Assembly: GCA_023417775.1 (NCBI GenBank)
Contig: JAEZEJ010000070.1
Coordinates: forward strand, 1-21,021
DNA length: 21,021 bases
DNA from: Actinomycetes bacterium
GTDB taxonomy: Bacteria; Actinomycetota; Actinomycetes; Propionibacteriales; Nocardioidaceae
Direction: 5' to 3'
Part shown: positions 14,853-21,021 of the stretch, in pieces
Layout: every line of letters starts with the position of its first letter
How positions within the stretch are numbered: position 1 is the first letter of the stretch
The notes under the pieces: model-generated
What the model was told of the DNA's origin: nothing
Database searches by the model: none
The model's input: only the letters and a program-made list of their open reading frames with translations
Program-made: the position numbers and the translations under genes

Positions 14853-15842
14853 ATGAAGAACATCACCGTCCCGATCATCGACATATCGCCGTTCGAAGGC
14901 GACGATCCCGCGGCCAGCCGCGCGGTCGAGACCGCCGTCAAGGATGCCTGCGAGAACATCGGATTCCTCGTGGTCGAGGGCCACGGCGTATCCACCGAGC
15001 TCATCGAGCGCATGCGCGCCGTCTCCCGGGCGTTCTTCGACCTGCCCGAGGAGGAGAAGCGACTCTCGGCCTCGGACCCAGGCAAGACGATGGGCTATGT
15101 CCCCCCGCTGAAGGAGAACCTCGCCGCCACGCGCGAGGAGGAGACACCGCCGGACCTCAAGGAGGTCTTCGACATCCGGCGCCCGGACACGCCCGAGGAC
15201 GACTACTACACGCAGAACGAGATGGGACGGTACTTCTTCCGCCCGCTCACCTGGCCCGAGCGCCCGGAGTCCTTCCGCGAGACCTGGACCGAGTACTACC
15301 GGGCGATGGAGTCCCTGGCGAGCACGATGATGCGCATCTTCGCCGGGGCGCTGGACCTGCCGCACGACTACTTCGAGAAGACGATGGACCGCAGCGTCGA
15401 CTACCTGCGGGCGATCAACTATCCCGCACAGGACACCGCGCCGCTGCCGGGTCAGCTGCGGGCCGGGGCACACACCGACTACGGGACGCTGACGCTGCTG
15501 CTCACCGAGGACGCCCCCGGTGGATTGCAGGTCCTGGACCACGAGGGCGAGTGGGTCGACGTCCCGCACATGAGCGGCGCCTATGTGGTCAACATCGGCG
15601 ACATGATGTCCCACTGGACCAATAACCGGTGGGTGTCGACGGTGCACCGCGTGGTGAACCCCGCGGCGAACGTGCGCACCTCGGCACGGCGTCAGTCCAT
15701 CCCGTTCTTCCAGAATCCGAACTACGACGCCGTCATCGAGGCGATCCCCACCTGTGTCCCCGAGGGCGAGCAGCCGCTGCACGAGCCCTTCGTCGCCGGC
15801 GAGTGGCTCCGGCGGAAGCAGGACAAGTCGCGTGTCGCGTGA
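14853..15842 (+). CDS. Fe(II)/2-oxoglutarate-dependent oxygenase, isopenicillin N synthase-like
   Basis: A 329-aa non-haem iron oxygenase. The N-terminal DIOX_N-type region (about 5-120, with PIIDISPF and FLVVEGHGV) precedes the catalytic double-stranded helix. Iron ligands are H207 and D209 (AHTDYG) and H265 (VHRVVNP). R280-x-S282 (RQSIPFF) would hold 2-oxoglutarate. AGGAG at 14841-14845 gives a strong start at ATG 14853. Relatives hydroxylate, demethylate or desaturate small molecules, in bacteria often unknown ones. It is 42 nt after the crotonase gene, and its end overlaps the synthetase start by 11 nt, so it belongs to the same pathway. It may open up the substrate oxidatively before or after CoA ligation. 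Confidence 0.92.
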   Translation: MKNITVPIIDISPFEGDDPAASRAVETAVKDACENIGFLVVEGHGVSTELIERMRAVSRAFFDLPEEEKRLSASDPGKTMGYVPPLKENLAATREEETPPDLKEVFDIRRPDTPEDDYYTQNEMGRYFFRPLTWPERPESFRETWTEYYRAMESLASTMMRIFAGALDLPHDYFEKTMDRSVDYLRAINYPAQDTAPLPGQLRAGAHTDYGTLTLLLTEDAPGGLQVLDHEGEWVDVPHMSGAYVVNIGDMMSHWTNNRWVSTVHRVVNPAANVRTSARRQSIPFFQNPNYDAVIEAIPTCVPEGEQPLHEPFVAGEWLRRKQDKSRVA

Positions 15843-17946
15843 TCTCACCGCCGTGATGCGGCCGCGGGGCATCGCCGTCGTCGGTGCCTCGCGGCGGCGC
15901 AGCCGGGGCACGCTGGTGCTCGCCAATCTCCAGCGCTTCGGCTACGAGGGACGGCTGTTCGCGGTCAACCCCGGTTACGAGTCGATCGGCGAGATCCCGT
16001 GCGTCCCGTCGGTGGACGACCTGCCGGAGGACATCGACGTGGTCGTCGTGGCCGTCGCCGCGGATGCCTCGCTCGAGGTGATGCGCGATGTCGCCGCGGC
16101 GGGGATCACCGCCGCGGTCATGCTGGCCAGCGGCTTCGGCGATGGCGGCGTCGGCCGGCATCGCCGTGAGGAGCTGGAGAAGCTGGTGGACTCGTCTGGA
16201 CTGCTGCTGGTGGGACCGAACTGCTACGGCCTCGCGGATTTCTCCGCGGGGATCGCCGCCTACTCCGGGTCGATCGTCGACCCCCTCGACCGCGGGGGAG
16301 TCGCCCTGATCATGCAGTCGGGCGCGCTGACCCACTCGATCACCGATTCCGCCCTCGGACGTGGTCTCGGCCTCTCGGCGCTGGTGACGACCGGCAATGA
16401 GATCGGGCTGGGCGTCGCCGACTACATCGAGTGGTACGCCGCCGACCCCGCGACGACCACCATCGGCGTCTTCCTCGAAGGGCTGCGCGATGCCGAGGCG
16501 TTCTCGCGTGCCTGCGAACGCGCGCGCGATGCCGGCAAGCCGGTGGTCGTCCTGGCGACCGGCAAGTCCGCCCGGAGCCGCGGCGCGGCGCTCGCGCACA
16601 CGGGAGCGATCTCGGGCAGCGGGAGCGCTCTGGCCGGCCTGCTCCGCTCGATCGGCGCGGTGCAGGTCGATGACATGGACGAGTTCCGCGAGACGCTCCT
16701 GCTCTTCTCCGCCGCCCGCAGGCCGACCGCCGGTGGTACTGCTCTGCTCTCGATCTCCGGCGGGGGATCGGGCCTGCTGGCCGATCTCGCCGAGGATGTC
16801 GGGCTGGAGCTGCCGGACTTCACGGCGGAGACGTCGGCGGCTCTCAGCGCGGTCCTCCCCGATTTCGGCGTGGTCTCCAATCCGCTCGACGCCACGGGAA
16901 CGGCCGCCGACGATGCCGAACTGCTCCACGATGTACTGGTGCGCTCGGGCCGGGATCCGTCGGTGGGCGCGGTCTGCTTCGTGTTGAATGTCGGCGCGGC
17001 GGGGGAGGCGCAACGTGGTCTCTATCGCCGCCAGGCCACCACCCTGGCGCGATTCGCCACCTCGACGGATGCCGTTCCGCTGGCCATGAGCCTCACGGCG
17101 GGACCCGTCGACCCGGTGGTGCGAGCGACCCTGGACGAGGCCGGCGTGCCGCTGCTGAGCGGCGCTCGGTCGTCGCTGGCCGCGATCGCCCGCTGGTCGT
17201 CCTGGCACGTGGACTCCCACCATCGGCCCCCGGGCCGTCGGGCCGTGCCGGAGCGACGCGGACTGCCCGGCGACCTCGGCGGCCGCTCGTCGCTGAGACA
17301 GCTGGCCGATGCCGGCGTGCGGGTGCCGCGCTTCGCGCTGGCCGACACCCCCGAGCGGGCCGGCGAGGTGGCTGACGAGGTCGGCTTCCCGTGCGTGCTC
17401 AAGATCGAGTCCGCCGACATCGCGCACAAGACCGACGTGGGCGGTGTGCGCGTGGGACTGAGCTCTCGGGACGAGGTCGTCCAGGCGACCGAGGAGATCC
17501 TGGCGGCCGCATCCTCGCAGGTTCCCGAGGCCGTGATCGACGGCGTACTCGTCCAGGAGATGGTCGCGGGGCCGGGGCTGGAGTGCCTCCTCGGCGTGGT
17601 GCGCGATCCCCAGGTGGGGCTCACCCTCTCGCTGGCTCCCGGCGGCGTCCTCGTCGAGCTGATCGGGGAGGTGCCCAGCTGGCCGCTCCCGCTCGGTCCG
17701 GAGGAGGTGGCGTGGTTGATCGACCACGGTCCGCTGGCGGTGCTGCTCGACGGGTATCGGGGCGGTCCGCGTTACGACCGAGCCGCGCTGATCGAGAACG
17801 TGGTCGCCTTCGCCGGTCTCGTCGCCGGCTATGGCGAACAGGTCGAGGCCGTCGAGGTCAATCCGCTGATCGTCTTGCCGGAGGGACGCGGGGCCATCGC
17901 GGTGGACTGTCTCATCGTGCCCCGCGACCGCGACGACACTGACTGA
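15832..17946 (+). CDS. NDP-forming acyl-CoA synthetase (acetate-CoA ligase family), fused alpha/beta
   Basis: A 704-aa ligase from GTG 15832, preceded by AGGA at 15820-15823. The frame remains open further upstream but only over the oxygenase gene, and MSRDLTAVMRPRGIAVVGAS is a normal family start. Domains: CoA-binding Rossmann (1-100, VVGAS), succinyl-CoA-ligase-like (about 120-290, GPNCYG 128-133, and AHTGAISGSG with the likely phospho-histidine H256), linker and flavodoxin-like part (290-470), and ATP-grasp (about 485-704, LKIESADIAHKTDVGGV 523-539, VEVNPL 674-679). It makes acyl-CoA from an acid with ATP to ADP plus phosphate. FerA-type feruloyl-CoA synthetases of sphingomonads belong to this superfamily. 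Acid substrate not determined. Confidence 0.9.
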   Translation: MSRDLTAVMRPRGIAVVGASRRRSRGTLVLANLQRFGYEGRLFAVNPGYESIGEIPCVPSVDDLPEDIDVVVVAVAADASLEVMRDVAAAGITAAVMLASGFGDGGVGRHRREELEKLVDSSGLLLVGPNCYGLADFSAGIAAYSGSIVDPLDRGGVALIMQSGALTHSITDSALGRGLGLSALVTTGNEIGLGVADYIEWYAADPATTTIGVFLEGLRDAEAFSRACERARDAGKPVVVLATGKSARSRGAALAHTGAISGSGSALAGLLRSIGAVQVDDMDEFRETLLLFSAARRPTAGGTALLSISGGGSGLLADLAEDVGLELPDFTAETSAALSAVLPDFGVVSNPLDATGTAADDAELLHDVLVRSGRDPSVGAVCFVLNVGAAGEAQRGLYRRQATTLARFATSTDAVPLAMSLTAGPVDPVVRATLDEAGVPLLSGARSSLAAIARWSSWHVDSHHRPPGRRAVPERRGLPGDLGGRSSLRQLADAGVRVPRFALADTPERAGEVADEVGFPCVLKIESADIAHKTDVGGVRVGLSSRDEVVQATEEILAAASSQVPEAVIDGVLVQEMVAGPGLECLLGVVRDPQVGLTLSLAPGGVLVELIGEVPSWPLPLGPEEVAWLIDHGPLAVLLDGYRGGPRYDRAALIENVVAFAGLVAGYGEQVEAVEVNPLIVLPEGRGAIAVDCLIVPRDRDDTD

Positions 17947-17977
17947 AGCGTCACGGGATCGGACGAGAGAGGGAGCC

Positions 17978-19588
17978 ATGGAGACGGTGCACGAGGCGGT
18001 CGCAGCCGCGATCGCCGATCAGCCGGGCCCGGTGTTCGGGCTCATCGGCGATGCCAACATGCGGATCATCGATCGCTATGTCAATGAGCACGGCGGCCGA
18101 TTCCTCGGTGCCGTCCATGAAGCGGGGGCTGTCGGGATGGCCGATGGCTGGTCCCGGATCTCCGGGCGCGTGGGCTTCGCCTCGCTGACCCACGGGCCGG
18201 GTCTGACCAATGCCCTGACGGCGCTCACCGAGGCGGTGCGTGCGCGCAGCTCGCTCGTGCTGCTCACGGGGTCGACGCCGGCGGGTGTGGACCACTTCCA
18301 GCGCTTCGACATCGAGGGCGTGGCCGACCTGGCCGGAGCCGGCTTCCTCCGGTTGGAGCCGCGGGGGTCCGCGCGGCATCTGATCGCGGAGGCGGCCGCT
18401 CTCACGCGCAGGAGCCGCCGTCCCGTCGTGGTGGACATTCCCGTCGACCTCCTCGATCAGCCCTCGACCGACGAGGACCCGGCGGACCCGATCGTGCTCG
18501 CGGAGTCGCCGACGGTCGATACCGGCCAGCTCGACCGTGTGCTCGGCATCCTCGCGACGGCTCGGCGCCCGGTCGTCCTGGCCGGGCGCGGGGCCGTGCT
18601 CTCGGGAGCCGGACCCGCGATCGCCGAGTTGGCGGACCTGATGTCCGCGCCGCTGGCCACGACGCTGCTGGCGAAGGGTCTGTTCGCCGGACATCCGGCA
18701 GAGCTCGGGGTGATGGGCACGCTGGGCTCCGATATCGCCACCGAGGTGATCAGCCGGGCCGACTGCATCATCGCCTTCGGCGCCGGTCTCAACCGGTTCA
18801 CGACCGCCGGGGGCGGGCTCCTCGACGGCGCGACGGTCATCCGCTGCGATGACGACCCCGAGCGCCTCACCGGGTCGGGCGATGTCCCGATCCTCGCCGA
18901 CGCCGCCCAGGCCGCGCGCCTCCTGCACGACACGCTGGCCGCCCACGAGATCGAGTTCTCCGGCTATCGCGACGAGAGGATGCTCGACCGGATCGCCGCC
19001 GACGATCCGCGCGCGGAGCTCGCCGATCGCGGCGGCGACGATCGCATCGACCTGCGATCGGCGATGCTCGAGCTCGACGACCTGCTGCCGGCCGATCGCC
19101 TGGTCGTGTCGGACACCGGTCGGTTCATCTACCCGACCTGGAAGTACCTCGCGGTGGGGCGGCCGGGGCACTTCGTGCACACCCTGAACTTCGCGTCGAT
19201 CGGGCTCGGCCTGGCGACCGCGATCGGTGCCGCCGTCGCCGAACCGGAGCGGCTCACCGTGGCGGTCGTGGGCGATGGCGGGGGGCTGATGAGCATCCAC
19301 GAGCTGGTCACCGCGGTGCGTCATCGCGTGCCGCTCGTCGTCCTCATCTGCAATGACGGCGCCTACGGGATGGAATACCGCTATCTCGACGATGCCGGCC
19401 TGGATCCATCGCTGTCCCTGCTGCCGGATGCCGACTTCACGCCCATCGCCGAGGCGATGGGCTGCGGCGCGGTCCGCATCACCTCGCTCGATGAGCTGGG
19501 TGCGGTCCCCGATCTGGTCGCCGACATGGATCGGCGGCCGCTGATCGTGGAGCTGATGACCGATCCGCGGCACGATCCCGGACGATGA
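17978..19588 (+). CDS. Thiamine diphosphate-dependent enzyme, benzoylformate decarboxylase/acetolactate synthase-like
   Basis: A 536-aa ThDP enzyme with the three usual domains: pyrimidine-binding (1-165), central (about 180-330) and diphosphate-binding (about 365-520). The activating glutamate is E48 (AVHEAGA). The metal/ThDP motif is GDGG (432-435), reaching N459-D460 in ICNDGAYG. HGPGLTNALT (72-81) and the LNFASIGLGLATAIGAA block are typical. Family members decarboxylate or ligate 2-keto acids; the residues seen do not tell which. GGGAG lies just before the ATG at 17978, 31 nt after the synthetase gene, so it is probably the last gene of this unit. It could act on a 2-oxoacid or aldehyde released by the upstream enzymes. 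Confidence 0.9.
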   Translation: METVHEAVAAAIADQPGPVFGLIGDANMRIIDRYVNEHGGRFLGAVHEAGAVGMADGWSRISGRVGFASLTHGPGLTNALTALTEAVRARSSLVLLTGSTPAGVDHFQRFDIEGVADLAGAGFLRLEPRGSARHLIAEAAALTRRSRRPVVVDIPVDLLDQPSTDEDPADPIVLAESPTVDTGQLDRVLGILATARRPVVLAGRGAVLSGAGPAIAELADLMSAPLATTLLAKGLFAGHPAELGVMGTLGSDIATEVISRADCIIAFGAGLNRFTTAGGGLLDGATVIRCDDDPERLTGSGDVPILADAAQAARLLHDTLAAHEIEFSGYRDERMLDRIAADDPRAELADRGGDDRIDLRSAMLELDDLLPADRLVVSDTGRFIYPTWKYLAVGRPGHFVHTLNFASIGLGLATAIGAAVAEPERLTVAVVGDGGGLMSIHELVTAVRHRVPLVVLICNDGAYGMEYRYLDDAGLDPSLSLLPDADFTPIAEAMGCGAVRITSLDELGAVPDLVADMDRRPLIVELMTDPRHDPGR

Positions 19589-19609
19589 GCCGTCATCGGC
19601 CCCAGGGCC
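19583..19609. terminator. Short hairpins in the convergent gap
   Basis: CGATGA (19583-19588) pairs with TCATCG (19593-19598), spanning the stop codon of the ThDP gene. GGCCC (19598-19602) pairs with GGGCC (19605-19609). The gap lies between convergent genes, where a bidirectional terminator is expected. The stems are short and compete for base 19598, so the call is tentative. Confidence 0.3.
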
Positions 19610-19624
19610 GCGTCCCGGCGGGTC

Positions 19625-20008
19625 TCAGTCCGGGGTGTTGATCATGAACTGGGCCGCGTGCTGGGCATAGCCCCAGAAGCGGGCGTCGTGCTCGGCATCG
19701 AGACCGGCGGCGTCCAGACCGTCGCGGAAGTGCTTGAGCCAGCGGTCGCGGGCCTCGCTGTTCACCGCGAAGGGCGCATGCCGCATCCGCAGCCGAGGAT
19801 GCCCGCGCTGCTCGGAATAGGTCGTGGGGCCGCCCCAGTACTGCTCGAGGAACATCGTGAACCGCTCGGCCGCCGGCCCGAGGTCCTTCTCGGGGTACAT
19901 CGGCCGCAGCACCTCGTCCTCGGCGACCCCCGCGTAGAACACGGCGACGATGCGCTCGATGGTCGCCCGCCCGCCGATCGCCTCGTAGAAGTTCTCTTCG
20001 TCGTTCAT
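19625..20008 (-). CDS. glbO: Group II truncated haemoglobin (GlbO)
   Basis: A 127-aa globin of the trHbO class, closely patterned on mycobacterial GlbO. Haem-pocket residues are Tyr25 (B10), Tyr38 (CD1), the proximal His77 (F8, in RMRHAPF) and Trp90 (G8). The blocks AEDEVLRPMYPE and MFLEQYWGGP..YSEQRGHPRLR are nearly invariant in actinobacterial members. It binds O2 and is tied to oxygen/peroxide or NO chemistry in the cytoplasm. The start is the ATG ending at 20008, with GGAGG at 20015-20019 on the complement. A longer open frame upstream overlaps the channel gene and is not real. Its start overlaps the channel stop as TGATG, indicating coupling. Confidence 0.95.
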   Translation of the reverse strand: MNDEENFYEAIGGRATIERIVAVFYAGVAEDEVLRPMYPEKDLGPAAERFTMFLEQYWGGPTTYSEQRGHPRLRMRHAPFAVNSEARDRWLKHFRDGLDAAGLDAEHDARFWGYAQHAAQFMINTPD

Positions 20009-20907
20009 CAGTAGCCTCCGGGCGGGACGATCGTGACGGGGATCTTGATGCCCGCGGAGTCGAAGCGGTGCTTGACCCGCTGGCGCATCACCCGCGCGAC
20101 ACCCCACTGCTCCAGCGGCGCGGTCTTGAGCACGACGCGCACGACGACGCCGTCCTTGTCGAAGCGCTCGACGCCCCACACCTCGGGAGGCTCGATGATG
20201 ACGCCCTCGAAGGCCTTCTCGGCGTACATCTCGCTCGCCACGTCCTGCAGGATGCGCTGGGCCTCGTCGAGATCGGACTCATAGGCGACGGTGATGTCGA
20301 GCACCGTGCGAGCCCAGTTCTGGCTCGAGTTGCCCACGCGCAGGATCTCGCCGTTGCGGACGTACCACACGGTGCCGTCGACATCCCGGAGCCGGGTGAC
20401 CCGCAGGCCGACCGACTCCACGGTCCCCGCCGCCTCGCCGAGGTCGACGACATCGCCGACGCCGTACTGGTCCTCCAGCATCATCGAGATGCCGGCGAGG
20501 AAGTCCTTGACCAGCGTCTGGGCGCCGAAGCCGAGCGCGACGCCGACGATGCCGGCGCTGGTCAGCAGGGGAGCGACGGGGATGCCGAAGCTCGCGAGGA
20601 TGGTGACGACGGCGATCGTGAGGATGATGCCGGTGGCGATGCTCTTCAAGAGCGAGCCGGTCGCCTCCGCGCGTTGCCGGCGTCGCTGAGCGGCGGGCTC
20701 GCCGCGTTCGGCGATCTTGGCGCCGGTCTTGGTCTGGGCGATCGCATTGGGCATGGCCCCCTTGGCCGCCCGGCTGATGAGCCGGTCGATCAACCGGTTG
20801 ACCACCCATCGGAGCACCAGTGCGAAGGCGATGATGATGACGGCCCGCAGCGGCACTTCGACGAAGCGATGGAACCAGGGCTCGTCGAGGAAGTCGAGGT
20901 CAGGCAT
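20008..20907 (-). CDS. MscS-family mechanosensitive ion channel
   Basis: A 299-aa small-conductance mechanosensitive channel of the inner membrane, which opens under osmotic downshock. Hydrophobic segments lie near 18-38 and 88-106. The pore-lining third helix follows, with Gly/Ala pattern APLLTSAGIVGVALGFGAQTL (112-132) and then KDFLAGISMMLEDQYGVGD. The beta domain (about 145-205) contains the TVWYVRNGEI segment and leads to the alpha/beta C-terminal domain. A charged loop (45-85) separates the first two helices. I take the ATG ending at 20907; a TTG 3 codons upstream is less likely. It is co-transcribed with the globin gene, a pairing seen in many actinobacteria and unrelated to the catabolic genes. 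Confidence 0.93.
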   Translation of the reverse strand: MPDLDFLDEPWFHRFVEVPLRAVIIIAFALVLRWVVNRLIDRLISRAAKGAMPNAIAQTKTGAKIAERGEPAAQRRRQRAEATGSLLKSIATGIILTIAVVTILASFGIPVAPLLTSAGIVGVALGFGAQTLVKDFLAGISMMLEDQYGVGDVVDLGEAAGTVESVGLRVTRLRDVDGTVWYVRNGEILRVGNSSQNWARTVLDITVAYESDLDEAQRILQDVASEMYAEKAFEGVIIEPPEVWGVERFDKDGVVVRVVLKTAPLEQWGVARVMRQRVKHRFDSAGIKIPVTIVPPGGY

Positions 20908-20922
20908 GGCTACCAACGTACC

Positions 20923-20940
20923 GGCCGATACGATAAACCC
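20923..20940. promoter_or_regulatory. Overlapping divergent -10 elements
   Basis: TACGAT (20929-20934) reads as a -10 for the rightward gene and would start transcription at or next to the ATG at 20941, giving a leaderless mRNA. On the complement the same bases give TATCGT (20935-20930), a -10 for the channel gene with a leader of roughly 15 nt. No clear -35 boxes are seen. Confidence 0.35.
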
Positions 20941-21021
20941 ATGAGTCTCGCCCGCGTCTTCACGACCCTCGTGGCCGCGGTGGCCGCCCTCCTCGTCGGC
21001 ACCGCCGGACCCGCCGCCGCC
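20941..21021 (+). CDS. Secreted protein, N-terminal fragment cut by window edge
   Basis: Twenty-seven codons from ATG 20941 run off the end of the window. They encode a Sec-type signal peptide: a short N-region with one Arg, a hydrophobic Leu/Val/Ala core, and an AxA-like stretch at the end (GPAAA). There is no ribosome-binding site within the 7 nt after the presumed -10 element, in line with leaderless translation. The mature protein is outside the window and cannot be named. Confidence 0.7.
   Translation, partial: MSLARVFTTLVAAVAALLVGTAGPAAA

Noticed and set aside
15733..17979. 748-codon open frame on the minus strand opposite the acyl-CoA synthetase
   Set aside because: Long antisense frames are expected in high-GC DNA. 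Its His/Arg/Gly-rich translation shows no domain, while the plus strand encodes a full family protein.
17951..19573. 540-codon minus-strand frame opposite the ThDP enzyme
   Set aside because: Same shadow effect; the plus-strand protein has complete catalytic motifs.
20009..20179. 57-residue N-terminal extension of the truncated haemoglobin
   Set aside because: It is Arg-rich shadow of the channel gene; GGAGG and the TGATG junction support the start at 20008.
1..21021. Mobile elements, tRNA/rRNA genes and CRISPR arrays
   Set aside because: No transposase, integrase, terminal repeats, tRNA-like clover-leaf or regularly spaced repeat array was seen on either strand.

Overview
The window is a high-GC stretch that reads as an actinobacterial (Actinomycetota) chromosome. 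Third codon positions are strongly G/C. Genes are packed with ATGA or longer overlaps, and GTG starts occur. The right edge carries a group II truncated haemoglobin of the GlbO type next to an MscS-type channel. I cannot place the genus from sequence alone.

Layout: (1) 1-285 holds the possible 3' end of an upstream gene, a strong hairpin, a sigma70-like promoter flanked by phased inverted elements, and a structured leader. (2) 286-7323 is a tightly coupled operon. It encodes a complete Dpp/Opp-type ABC importer (lipoprotein, two permeases, two ATPases), followed by a crotonyl-CoA carboxylase/reductase-like enzyme. (3) 7340-13849 starts with a clear promoter and an overlapping palindrome. It then runs SDR, enolase-superfamily dehydratase, FAH-family hydrolase, SMP-30 lactonase, uronate-dehydrogenase-like protein, BtpA/SgcQ-family protein and nucleoside hydrolase. 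(4) 13944-19588 encodes a crotonase, an Fe(II)/2-oxoglutarate oxygenase, an NDP-forming acyl-CoA synthetase and a ThDP-dependent enzyme. (5) 19625-20907 on the minus strand encodes the channel and the haemoglobin, an ordinary core pair. (6) 20941-21021 is the first 27 codons of a secreted protein cut by the window edge.

Taken together, 286-19588 looks like one catabolic island for an imported, probably sugar- or nucleoside-containing compound. Unit 3 has the enzyme classes of a non-phosphorylative sugar-acid route: dehydrogenase, lactonase, dehydratase, second dehydrogenase, 2,4-diketoacid hydrolase. Unit 4 has a ligase plus crotonase pair resembling hydroxycinnamate side-chain degradation (FerA/FerB-type). 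Several members carry altered active-site residues, so the substrate is probably not a standard one. No transcription regulator and no mobile element is seen. The assignment of a single substrate is inference.
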